The notes under the pieces: generated by a model
Told to the model about the DNA's origin: nothing
What the model saw: the letters and a program-made list of their open reading frames with translations, nothing else
The model's database searches: none
Made by a program: the position numbers and the translations under genes
Shown: one piece after another, positions 1 to 6,965 of the stretch
Layout of the letters: each line of letters starts with the position of its first letter
Position numbering within the stretch: position 1 is the first letter of the stretch
NCBI GenBank assembly: GCA_026990095.1
Contig: JALSIL010000396.1
Location: 1-13,741, forward strand
Direction of reading: 5' to 3'
DNA length: 13,741 nt
From: Lysobacterales bacterium
Lineage (GTDB): Bacteria; Pseudomonadota; Gammaproteobacteria; Xanthomonadales; Marinicellaceae

Positions 1-1102
1 ATCGCCTTTAGTCGCTGAAATTTACGGACAATCTGATGAAGCAAGAACAAAAACAGCACTCGCCGTAGAAAAGGCCTTTCATAAGGCTGATGGCATTGTT
101 GATATTGACACTTCAATCGAAAGCGCTACTCTGCGTCAAATTATTGTTATAGACCGAGCAAAAGCCAGCCAATTAGGTGTTTCTCAAGCTCAAATAGCCA
201 AAACCATTCAAACGGCATTAAGTGGAAATGACATCAGTTATTTGCATAACCCCAACAATAAATACAGTGTTCCTATTCGCATGGAAATTCCTGCTAATAG
301 ACAAAATGATTGGCAAACTTTATTGAATATTCCTATTCAAACCAGCAATGGAGGTCGTGTAATTTTGGATGAAGTCGTCAATGTTGAGCAAGCTAACTGG
401 CAACAAACCATCTACCACAAGGACTTATTACCTGTTACTTTTGTAACTGCTGACATGTCTGGGTTTCAAGACTCGCCACTTTATGGCATGTTTGAGCTAG
501 TCGACATTATTGAGGATGAAGGTCACGTTGAACAACAGTTTATTCAGGCTCCTCAATTTGTCACCAAACCCAGCTTAAAATGGGATGGAGAATGGCAGAT
601 TACTTACGAAACATTTCGAGACATGGGCATAGCTTATGGCATAGGTCTGATATTAATTTATTTGCTTATTGTTGCTCAATTTAGCTCCTACTTTGTGCCC
701 TTGATTATCATGGCTCCCATTCCCTTAACAATCATTGGCGTAATGCCTGGTCACTGGATTGCTGGTGCTCAATTTACCGCAACATCAATGATTGGTATGA
801 TTGCTTTGGCTGGTATTATTGTCAGAAACTCTATTCTATTGGTGGACTTCATCAAAATGCAAGTCACCGCTGGTACTGCTTTACGCGAGGCAGTCATCAA
901 CTCAGCTAAAGTTCGTGCTAAACCCATTATTCTTACGGGTGTTGCTGCCATGATGGGAGCCTTCTTTATCTTAGATGATCCTATATTTAACGGATTAGCT
1001 GTATCATTAATAAGTGGTATACTGGTATCAACTGCTTTGACCTTGATATTGATACCAGTCTTATATTTTTGGTACTTATCACGATTTCCAATCAAAACTT
1101 AA
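1..1102 (+). CDS. RND efflux transporter permease subunit, C-terminal part (5' end outside window)
   Basis: This is the last roughly 366 codons of an inner-membrane RND (AcrB/HAE-like) proton-driven efflux pump. The frame is open from base 2, so the TTG at 242 is internal and not a start. The visible part begins in a periplasmic porter subdomain (V-A-E-I-Y-G is typical of one RND branch). About five hydrophobic segments follow from visible residue 210, matching TM8-TM12. The motif GIIVRNSILLVDF lies at the TM10 position, where this family usually has G-x-x-x-(K/R)-N-(A/S)-I-L-L-V-D-F. The C terminus is short and ends a few residues after the last helix, as is common. An adaptor protein (and perhaps an outer-membrane factor) would be expected upstream, outside the window. 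Substrate cannot be told from this part. Family assignment is firm; the subfamily is not resolved. Confidence 0.93.
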   Translation, partial: SPLVAEIYGQSDEARTKTALAVEKAFHKADGIVDIDTSIESATLRQIIVIDRAKASQLGVSQAQIAKTIQTALSGNDISYLHNPNNKYSVPIRMEIPANRQNDWQTLLNIPIQTSNGGRVILDEVVNVEQANWQQTIYHKDLLPVTFVTADMSGFQDSPLYGMFELVDIIEDEGHVEQQFIQAPQFVTKPSLKWDGEWQITYETFRDMGIAYGIGLILIYLLIVAQFSSYFVPLIIMAPIPLTIIGVMPGHWIAGAQFTATSMIGMIALAGIIVRNSILLVDFIKMQVTAGTALREAVINSAKVRAKPIILTGVAAMMGAFFILDDPIFNGLAVSLISGILVSTALTLILIPVLYFWYLSRFPIKT

Positions 1103-1122
1103 CGGATAAAATTAATATTAGT

Positions 1123-1159
1123 GACCATTACTGTACTTACTTCTGTAAGCTTAATGGTC
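1123..1159 (+). terminator. Hairpin after the RND permease gene, possible terminator
   Basis: An 8-bp perfect stem (GACCATTA at 1123-1130 with TAATGGTC at 1152-1159) encloses a second 5-bp stem (CTTAC/GTAAG) with a TTCT loop. It starts 20 bases after the permease stop. The following bases (TCTATTTAAT) are only mildly T-rich, so this is a weak intrinsic terminator or a processing/stabilising hairpin. Confidence 0.45.
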
Positions 1160-1207
1160 TCTATTTAATCATTAGTTATAAAATTAAGGGTAAATGAATC
1201 TTATCCA

Positions 1208-1236
1208 TTCAATTTAAGCACAACAAAAGGTATAAT
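1208..1236 (+). promoter_or_regulatory. Putative sigma70 promoter of ybiT
   Basis: A perfect TATAAT lies at 1231-1236, 36 bases before the ybiT ATG. At 17-bp spacing the -35 hexamer (TTCAAT, 1208-1213) matches the consensus at only 3 of 6 positions, so the call rests on the -10 box and its position just upstream of the gene. Confidence 0.45.
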
Positions 1237-1272
1237 CGCGACCTTTTTACGCAACACCACAAAGACATAATT

Positions 1273-2871
1273 ATGATAGTTACTGCAAATATCGGTATAC
1301 AATTCGGTTCAAAACCTCTTTTTGAAAACATTTCCATGAAATTTGGCAATGGCAATCGCTATGGTTTAATCGGAGCCAACGGATCGGGAAAATCCACTTT
1401 CATGAAAATCATCACAGGAGAATTAAAGCCAACTAATGGCACTGTTTCCTATGGCGAGCATGAAAAACTTGGGATTTTAGGGCAGGATCAATACGCTTTT
1501 GAAGAGTATTCCGTATTGGATACAGTCATTATGGGTGATAAAAAGCTTTGGGCGGTTAAAGAAGCCCGTGACAAAATTTATAACCAAACCGAAATGTCCG
1601 ATGAAGACGGAATTAGAGTTGCCGATTTAGAAACAGAATTTGCTGAAATGGACGGCTATTCTGCCGAGGCTCGTGCTGGTGAATTATTGATGGGTTTGGA
1701 AATTCCTGAAGAACAGCACTATGGACCTATGAGCGAAGTGGCTCCAGGTTGGAAATTACGGGTGCTTTTAGCACAAGCACTTTTTGGAGAACCTGATTAT
1801 TTATTACTTGATGAACCAACCAACAATCTGGACATCAATACCATTCGCTGGCTGGAAGATACACTAAATGCTAGAAAAGCCACCATGATTATTATTTCTC
1901 ACGATAGGCATTTCCTTAATTCAGTGTGTACTCACATGGTTGATTTGGATTACAACACCTTGCGTTTATTCCCTGGTAATTATGACGAATACATGACCGC
2001 TGCTACGCAATCGCGTGAACGCTTACAAAATGAAAATGCGAAGATGAAAGCTCAGATTTCCGAATTAAAACAATTCGTTAGCCGGTTTTCAGCCAATGCG
2101 TCAAAAGCCAAGCAAGCCACGTCAAGGCAAAAACAACTGGATAAAATTCAACTGCATCACATTAAACCATCCTCGCGTGTTAATCCTTATATAGTTTTTG
2201 AGCAAGAGAAGAAATTATTCAGGAATGCCATCAGTATAAAAGACATGACAAAAGGATTTGATGGCAAAAATTTATTCGAAGACCTGTCATTCACCCTTGA
2301 GGTTGGCGAAAGACTTGCCATAATCGGTGCAAACGGCATTGGTAAAACAACCTTACTCAACTGCATGACAGAAACCATTAAGCCAGATAGTGGCTCAGTT
2401 AAGTGGTCTGAAAATGCAGAAGTCGCTTACTTCAAGCAAGATAATATGGCGGAATTTGTTGAAAATACCACTGCCTTTGATTGGATGATGCAGTGGAAAA
2501 AGCCAGAAGATGATGAACAGGCTGTACGCAGTGTAATGGGACGTTTATTGTTTTCAAAAGAAGATTCACGCAAAAAGCTTAATGTTTTATCTGGTGGAGA
2601 AAAAGGACGCATGATGTTTGGTAAAATTATGCTACAAAAACCCAATATCTTGTTTATGGATGAGCCAACCAATCACTTGGATATGGAATCTATCGAGTCA
2701 TTAAACTTGGCTTTAGAAAACTACGAAGGCACATTAATCTTTGTTTCGCATGATAGGCAATTTGTTTCCTCAATTGCGACACGAATTATTGAAATTGAAG
2801 AAGGTAAAGTGCACGACCATCGTGGTACTTACCAAGAATACCTCCTTAAACAAGGTGTAACAACTAGCTAA
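1273..2871 (+). CDS. ybiT: ABC-F family ATPase YbiT
   Basis: This soluble, ribosome-associated ABC-F protein has two ATPase domains and no membrane segments. At 532 residues it is close to E. coli YbiT (about 530), and the N-terminal stretch (FGSKPLFENIS, NRYGLIGANGSGKSTFMKI) fits YbiT specifically rather than EttA, Uup or YheS. ABC1 has Walker A GANGSGKST (34-42), a degenerate signature around residues 155-162 (SEVAPGWK), Walker B LLLDEP (177-182) and switch His210. The charged interdomain linker is at about 245-295. ABC2 has Walker A GANGIGKTT (352-360), signature LSGGE (439-443), Walker B LFMDEP (460-465) and His493. Family members bind the ribosomal E site and modulate translation; YbiT's own client is poorly defined. 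The gene stands alone and starts at an ATG with little Shine-Dalgarno signal. Confidence 0.96.
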   Translation: MIVTANIGIQFGSKPLFENISMKFGNGNRYGLIGANGSGKSTFMKIITGELKPTNGTVSYGEHEKLGILGQDQYAFEEYSVLDTVIMGDKKLWAVKEARDKIYNQTEMSDEDGIRVADLETEFAEMDGYSAEARAGELLMGLEIPEEQHYGPMSEVAPGWKLRVLLAQALFGEPDYLLLDEPTNNLDINTIRWLEDTLNARKATMIIISHDRHFLNSVCTHMVDLDYNTLRLFPGNYDEYMTAATQSRERLQNENAKMKAQISELKQFVSRFSANASKAKQATSRQKQLDKIQLHHIKPSSRVNPYIVFEQEKKLFRNAISIKDMTKGFDGKNLFEDLSFTLEVGERLAIIGANGIGKTTLLNCMTETIKPDSGSVKWSENAEVAYFKQDNMAEFVENTTAFDWMMQWKKPEDDEQAVRSVMGRLLFSKEDSRKKLNVLSGGEKGRMMFGKIMLQKPNILFMDEPTNHLDMESIESLNLALENYEGTLIFVSHDRQFVSSIATRIIEIEEGKVHDHRGTYQEYLLKQGVTTS

Positions 2872-2892
2872 ACCTCAACTCTGATAGGGTTC

Positions 2893-2917
2893 ACAGCTAC
2901 CATTTTATGGTAGCTGT
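2893..2917. terminator. Perfect 11-bp palindromic hairpin between convergent genes
   Basis: ACAGCTACCAT (2893-2903) and ATGGTAGCTGT (2907-2917) form an 11-bp stem with a TTT loop. It lies between ybiT (+) and the small minus-strand gene ending at 2929. Neither side has a T-tract, so it is not a textbook intrinsic terminator. It could be a Rho-assisted 3' end or an mRNA-stabilising structure serving both genes. Confidence 0.5.
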
Positions 2918-2928
2918 ATGACATGCAG

Positions 2929-3114
2929 CTAACTTGCTAAACTCATCAAACCTCTTCTTTTTAGTGCTTTTACTTGATTGATTTTATGATGAAATAACCG
3001 GGTTAAGTCATTTCTTTCTTTATAGGAAAACCTAATTTCCTCTTTGTCAAAGGCTGCAATTTTAGTAATAATTTGTTCAATTTCATTGAGCAATTCATTC
3101 AATTCATCTTTCAT
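2929..3114 (-). CDS. Small hypothetical protein, 61 aa, second of an overlapping pair
   Basis: I do not recognise this protein. It is highly charged (mixed Lys/Arg and Glu/Asp), has no signal peptide or membrane segment, and the first 25 residues (MKDELNELLNEIEQIITKI) look strongly helical with a heptad-like Leu/Ile pattern, suggesting a short coiled coil. It has a plausible ribosome-binding site: AGGG lies 9 bases before the ATG. The start lies inside the end of the preceding gene (11-base overlap), which suggests translational coupling. The two neighbouring ORFs are the same length and similarly helical, so they may be partners or old duplicates, though their sequences are not clearly alike. 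The ORF is short and without known homology, so a spurious call remains possible. Confidence 0.55.
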   Translation of the reverse strand: MKDELNELLNEIEQIITKIAAFDKEEIRFSYKERNDLTRLFHHKINQVKALKRRGLMSLAS

Positions 3115-3289
3115 GATGGCATACCCTATTTACTTGTTTTAGATTAATTAGTTGAGCTTGAACATCTTTTAATGATTTCAAAGTACTCAAATAAAGTGCT
3201 GTTCTTTCATTTTTTGTCGTAAATGAGAGTTGTACTAATAGTCGTTGCAAGTACCGCACCCTTTTTTGTAAATCTTCTTTTTTAGCCAT
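3104..3289 (-). CDS. Small hypothetical protein, 61 aa, first of an overlapping pair
   Basis: I do not recognise this protein. It is basic and predicted mostly helical, with a long amphipathic stretch in its first half (KKEDLQKRVRYLQRLLVQL), no signal peptide and no hydrophobic membrane segment. A Shine-Dalgarno-like GGGGA lies about 7 bases before the ATG, which supports translation from this start. Its last codons overlap the ATG of the downstream small gene by 11 bases, so both are probably made from one short mRNA. The pair sits alone between ybiT and gpmI, convergent with the first and divergent from the second. A TATAAT on the minus strand (3354-3349) could serve as a -10 box, but no good -35 accompanies it. 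Confidence 0.55.
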   Translation of the reverse strand: MAKKEDLQKRVRYLQRLLVQLSFTTKNERTALYLSTLKSLKDVQAQLINLKQVNRVCHHER

Positions 3290-3411
3290 TATCTTGTCCC
3301 CATAATAGTGTTAATTAAGAATGTGAACCATTGTAAACTTTTATTGAAATTATAAAATCGTCAAAATTCTTAAGAGCCTGTAGGAATTTTCATACACGCA
3401 TTGTAGGCAAA

Positions 3412-3420
3412 TGCTATAAT
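3412..3420 (+). promoter_or_regulatory. Extended -10 promoter of gpmI
   Basis: TGCTATAAT (3412-3420) is a consensus extended -10 element (TGnTATAAT). It is 30 bases before the GTG start of gpmI and predicts a leader of about 24 bases. No recognisable -35 lies at 17-18 bp, which is usual for extended -10 promoters. Confidence 0.65.
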
Positions 3421-3450
3421 TCCTGCATAATTTAACCTTTGGATTGTAAA

Positions 3451-4980
3451 GTGAAACAGAATAAAAATAAGCTTTTGTGTATTTTAGATGGTTTTGGAGT
3501 GGGTAAAAATAACGAAGAAAATGCTATATATATGGCTAAAACTCCGACTTTAGATATGTTGAACTCACACTACCCTCATTCAAAATTACGCTCTGATGGT
3601 AATTTTGTAGGCATTCCAGATGGACAAATGGGCAATTCTGAAGTGGGTCATATTACCATTGGAACTGGACGAGTTATTGAGCAATCATTGGTTAAAATCA
3701 CCAATGACATGAAAAACAAAACATTCCAATCAAAAAGAGCTTATAAAAACTTTATAAAACAAAGCAGCAATAGCCGAGCCATACATCTTATCGGACTCTT
3801 ATCTGATGGAGGTATCCATAGCCATATTAATCATGCATTAAACTTATGTCAGTTACTTAATAAATTTAATATACCTATCTTTATTCATGCAATTACCGAT
3901 GGACGAGACACTTCGGTCACTGCTGCCAAAGATCAAATTAATGAACTTCAAAAGCAAATCGAACCACTGAAAAATGTCAACATCGTCTCTGTTATTGGTC
4001 GTTTTTATGCCATGGATAGAGATAAACGATGGGATAGGACAAAAATTGCATGGGATTTATATACCCAATGTATTGGCACCGAGTTTTCATCGGTTAAGCA
4101 AGCCCTTAGTTCCGCCTATCGCGATGGTTTATCAGATGAACACATAAAACCATGCACAATTGAAAGTGATGCCACAATCGATACGTGCATCAAAGACAAT
4201 GACTCAGTTTTCTTGTTTAACTTCCGTGGAGATAGAATGCGCCAATTAACAAGCTGTTTTTTAAACCAGCTTGATTTAGAGTTAAATTGGACTATCCCAA
4301 GATTAAATTCATTGGCCATAATGACTGAATACGACATTAAATTCAGAAACAAATGCAACATCATTTACCAACCCAAAGTTTGTAAAAATTCCTTAGGAGA
4401 AGTCGTATCAAAAGCAGGCTTCAAACAATTACGCATTGCAGAAACAGAAAAATATGCCCACGTCACTTTCTTTTTTAACAACGGTCGTGAAAAACCGTTT
4501 GATAAAGAAGACAGAATCCTCATTCCCTCACCTCGTGATGTTGCGACTTATGATTTAAAACCACAGATGTCACTGCCAGAATTAACAGAGCAGTTAATAA
4601 AGATTATCCAGTCAAATAAATACGATTTAATTGTACTTAATATTGCAAATGCTGATATGGTTGGACACACAGGAAACTTTAAAGCGGCAGTCAAAGCAGT
4701 TGAATACATTGATTCTGCGTTAAGCCAGATACTATCAACATTAAAAGAACTCAAGGGTGAAGCGCTCATTATTGCAGACCATGGAAATATAGAAAAAATG
4801 AGTGCCAATAATCACCCTTTAACAACTCATACCTCCAACCCAGTGCCCTGTATTTATTATGGGCCACGAAAGGTTAAACTGCGAAATGGATCACTGAGCG
4901 ATGTTGCTCCGACACTATTGGAGATGCTTAACCTTGAAGTGCCAAAGGAAATGACAGGGGTATCATTGTTTATTGGTTGA
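3451..4980 (+). CDS. gpmI: 2,3-bisphosphoglycerate-independent phosphoglycerate mutase
   Basis: This cytoplasmic glycolytic/gluconeogenic enzyme interconverts 3- and 2-phosphoglycerate through a phosphoserine intermediate, using two divalent metals, usually Mn. With the GTG start it is 509 residues; E. coli GpmI is about 514. The N-terminal LDGFG supplies a metal-binding Asp (residue 13), and GNSEVGH carries the catalytic Ser (residue 63). Also visible are GGIHSH, DGRDT, FYAMDRDKRWDR, the ETEKYAHVTFFFN block, NADMVGHTG and the metal-binding IADHGN, and the order matches full-length family members. I chose GTG at 3451 because GGA lies 7 bases upstream and the product then begins MKQNKNKLLCILDG, as in homologues. 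An in-frame TTG at 3439 would place that binding site inside the gene. It is monocistronic, with its own promoter and terminator. Confidence 0.96.
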   Translation: MKQNKNKLLCILDGFGVGKNNEENAIYMAKTPTLDMLNSHYPHSKLRSDGNFVGIPDGQMGNSEVGHITIGTGRVIEQSLVKITNDMKNKTFQSKRAYKNFIKQSSNSRAIHLIGLLSDGGIHSHINHALNLCQLLNKFNIPIFIHAITDGRDTSVTAAKDQINELQKQIEPLKNVNIVSVIGRFYAMDRDKRWDRTKIAWDLYTQCIGTEFSSVKQALSSAYRDGLSDEHIKPCTIESDATIDTCIKDNDSVFLFNFRGDRMRQLTSCFLNQLDLELNWTIPRLNSLAIMTEYDIKFRNKCNIIYQPKVCKNSLGEVVSKAGFKQLRIAETEKYAHVTFFFNNGREKPFDKEDRILIPSPRDVATYDLKPQMSLPELTEQLIKIIQSNKYDLIVLNIANADMVGHTGNFKAAVKAVEYIDSALSQILSTLKELKGEALIIADHGNIEKMSANNHPLTTHTSNPVPCIYYGPRKVKLRNGSLSDVAPTLLEMLNLEVPKEMTGVSLFIG

Positions 4981-4993
4981 CTAACTGAATAAC

Positions 4994-5026
4994 AAAAAGC
5001 CACAATTAAACTTTGGCTTTTTTTTT
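4994..5026 (+). terminator. Intrinsic terminator of gpmI, probably bidirectional
   Basis: AAAAAGCCA (4994-5002) pairs with TGGCTTTTT (5014-5022) around an 11-base loop, and the run of T continues to 5026. On the minus strand the same stem ends in GGCTTTTTG, so it could also stop read-through from the minus-strand operon that ends at 5200. It begins 13 bases after the gpmI stop. Confidence 0.8.
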
Positions 5027-5033
5027 AAAATAA

Positions 5034-5192
5034 GAGACCTTTGCATAATTATAGTGACGAGTAAAAAATGATTAAATTCACCAGCTTTTCGTTAAAAATC
5101 TCGCCAATAACTGGTTATTACCTTCAATTTTTAACTCAATCTGGCAAATTTTCTCTATTTTTTCTTTCGCCATATAGTTATGCAAAGGTCTC
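5034..5192. mobile_element. Foldback MITE-like element, 159 bp
   Basis: The ends are perfect 15-bp inverted repeats: GAGACCTTTGCATAA (5034-5048) and its reverse complement (5178-5192). The similarity continues inward: after one mismatch TATA matches again, then TGACGA/TGGCGA, AAAAAAT on both sides, and CACCAG and GTTAAAAAT against GCCAG and GTTAAAAAT. The exact centre is a further palindrome, AATAAC-TG-GTTATT (5106-5119), centred within a base of the element's midpoint. The whole element can therefore snap back on itself. It contains no gene. The termini recall those of IS5-superfamily elements as I remember them, which suggests mobilisation in trans by a transposase elsewhere. A target duplication is not clear in this AT-rich context. 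It sits between the gpmI terminator and the 3' end of the amine-oxidase-like gene, 7 bp from that stop codon. Confidence 0.82.
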
Positions 5193-5199
5193 AATAAAA

Positions 5200-6336
5200 C
5201 TATTCAAATCCATTTTCAAATAACAAACTGTATTGAGAAAGCTCCCAATCACCTACAGGATAAAAAACAGGACCTGCAAACTTACAAACCAAGCCTTGAT
5301 TAGCGATATCGTTGACCGCCGCACGATACCAAAAAACCACATCTTCATTCACTATAGATTCACCATTAACTAATGCATTTTCATTCATACTGCAATTTCC
5401 TAAATTATTTTGACCTGGCGTGTCTGAGTACTCTGGAAGAGAACCTCCAAGAACTAATTTATATTTAGTTACCATCACATCAGTATTGTGGTAGTTGCTG
5501 GGGTTGTGAGGTGGTTCATTAACATTAACCAAGTAATCTTCTGGAGACGCCTCTACTCTAAAACCTCTTCCTGTAACACTATCTTTTACTGTCCATGTCG
5601 TATTTCTTCTTTGATTCCTAAAGTCAAAAAATTCCGTAGTCATTAAGTCATTATTAGTGAAAACTTCATCATTATCAGGCCCATCTATATCAAAATTTAT
5701 ACGCCAATAAGCGTGATGCCAATGCGTTATGGCTGAGTTTGTTCCGTTACTATTACCGAACCCAAATCGAGGAACAACACGACCATCAAGGTAAAAAGTA
5801 TATCGAGATGAGTATTTGTACCAAGCTGCTGAATGATTTGTGGTTAAAACCATTCTGTCCGCATACTTTTCAACTTGAACACCTGTCATACAATCAGCAG
5901 CATTTCCAACGGTATCATTGGGATCTGCTGTTGACAAATCTTTAAATGGACAGTTGAAAACAACTTGATCGGGGCTTGTTGACACGTCACATGTGGTAAT
6001 GGCAGGTCTTGTTGGATTTTCAATTTTATCTGCTTTTAAAAACTCTGAGTTTGTGTTTTTCCAATCTCGATAACAAGTTGAAGTGGTATAGTTTGCAAAA
6101 AGCATAGGTATGTGGGCTCTTTCAATAGCGTAAAAGCCATTATAATAGGCATCTCTAATTTCCAAACTTGAGCCATCAGCTGCGGAACTATTGCTTGGAG
6201 TTAGATAGCATAGCTCCCAAATTGGGTCATTGGTCGGCCAACTAACTTTAACTTCTCCAGGCCCTGTACATGCGGGAGTTCCTGCAAAGGATAGGGTTGA
6301 GTACAACATAAATGTTATGAATACTGTGTTTTTCAT
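5200..6336 (-). CDS. Secreted copper amine oxidase-like protein (catalytic-domain-like, divergent active site)
   Basis: This is an exported 378-residue protein with a signal peptide at about 1-18 (cleavage near SFA/GT). Several blocks align by eye with the copper amine oxidase (CAO) catalytic domain. AAWYKYSSRYTFYLDG (170-185) corresponds to the VGNYEYGFYWYFYLDG-type block carrying the topaquinone precursor Tyr, here Tyr173. THWHHAYWRINFDIDG (204-219) corresponds to the T-H-x-H copper-ligand block, giving His205 and His207. VMVTKYK (287-293) and EDVVFWY (331-337) match the later WVTPY and DiVvWY blocks. Two features differ. The usual Asn before the cofactor Tyr is Trp172, and where the third copper His is expected there is V-N-D (341-343). 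The CAO N-terminal domains are missing, but the upstream neighbour may supply one. Mature Cys content is high (eight). The protein ends FENGFE. It is last in a three-gene operon, with an AGAG-type ribosome site. An oxidase, a dehydrogenase or a non-catalytic binding protein all remain possible. Confidence 0.6.
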   Translation of the reverse strand: MKNTVFITFMLYSTLSFAGTPACTGPGEVKVSWPTNDPIWELCYLTPSNSSAADGSSLEIRDAYYNGFYAIERAHIPMLFANYTTSTCYRDWKNTNSEFLKADKIENPTRPAITTCDVSTSPDQVVFNCPFKDLSTADPNDTVGNAADCMTGVQVEKYADRMVLTTNHSAAWYKYSSRYTFYLDGRVVPRFGFGNSNGTNSAITHWHHAYWRINFDIDGPDNDEVFTNNDLMTTEFFDFRNQRRNTTWTVKDSVTGRGFRVEASPEDYLVNVNEPPHNPSNYHNTDVMVTKYKLVLGGSLPEYSDTPGQNNLGNCSMNENALVNGESIVNEDVVFWYRAAVNDIANQGLVCKFAGPVFYPVGDWELSQYSLLFENGFE

Positions 6337-6357
6337 ATTATATTCTCTTTGTTTTTA

Positions 6358-6957
6358 TTACATGCCTTTAACATGTGTTATCTTACTATTACTTTCCATA
6401 TCGTATTCGGGGTAAACTACTTTAGCATCCGATAGTCTAATTATAGAGTGAGCTAAAATGGCATTTTCAGCAGTCGATGCAAAAATATGAACACATCTAT
6501 TACCAGGCTTACATTTTTTTTCATCTTCATAATTAAAACCACCATGTAAAGTGATTGCTAAATTTGTTTTTTGCATGTGTTCATAAACATCTTTATTCTT
6601 TTTAAACAAATCATAGGCAATTAACAATTCCTCTTTTGTTATACCGCCGTCTATTTTTTTACTCCATTTTTTATTTAACAGTTTTCCCTCAAGATTAAAT
6701 ACCTTTAAGAAACCTTTTTTCTTCTTATAACTATAGCCTTGTTGATATTTTCTATAAACCATGCCATCTTTAGTCTTAATTCTATCAACCCATTGGCTCA
6801 TGACCAGCTCCTTAATTTGACCATTTTTTTTATAGGTTATAGATAGAGCATTTTGTGGTAAATCTGCTTCATTAAAGGGACGAATTTTAATTTCCTTTGC
6901 ATTCACACTAAAGTCTAATAGCATGACAAGAATAAGTATAATAGCTAGTTGTTTCAT
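6358..6957 (-). CDS. Secreted protein, possibly a free-standing amine oxidase N-terminal (cystatin-like) domain
   Basis: This 199-residue protein has a clear signal peptide (MKQLAIILILVMLLDFSVNA, cleavage after Ala20). It is Lys-rich after cleavage. Residues 35-100 look beta-rich with several Lys-Lys turns. Residues 106-184 follow the outline of the copper amine oxidase N2/N3 domains: an I-T-K-E-E-L helix start, a helix of about 20 residues, a strand (NLAITLHGG), a strand after an Arg (RCVHIFAS), then AHSIIRLSDAKVVYP, which resembles the a-x-V-D-L-x-x-G-x-V-V ending of those domains. This is pattern resemblance only; PepSY or other cystatin-like folds look similar. The two cysteines, 149 and 155, could form a disulphide. 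The gene follows the cytochrome gene by 8 bases; AGGA 6 bases before its ATG overlaps the cytochrome stop, implying coupling. It precedes the CAO-like gene by 21 bases. Confidence 0.5.
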   Translation of the reverse strand: MKQLAIILILVMLLDFSVNAKEIKIRPFNEADLPQNALSITYKKNGQIKELVMSQWVDRIKTKDGMVYRKYQQGYSYKKKKGFLKVFNLEGKLLNKKWSKKIDGGITKEELLIAYDLFKKNKDVYEHMQKTNLAITLHGGFNYEDEKKCKPGNRCVHIFASTAENAILAHSIIRLSDAKVVYPEYDMESNSKITHVKGM

Positions 6958-6965
6958 TATTTTTC

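Noticed and set aside
242..244. TTG as the start of the first plus-strand gene.
   Set aside because: The frame is open back to base 2 and the upstream residues continue an RND porter domain, so this is an internal Leu.
3439..3441. TTG as the gpmI start.
   Set aside because: GTG at 3451 has a GGA at proper spacing and gives the homologous N terminus.
5029..5196. AATA on both sides of the foldback element as a target-site duplication.
   Set aside because: It needs one extra unpaired A on the left side, and the flanks are so AT-rich that a match is expected by chance.
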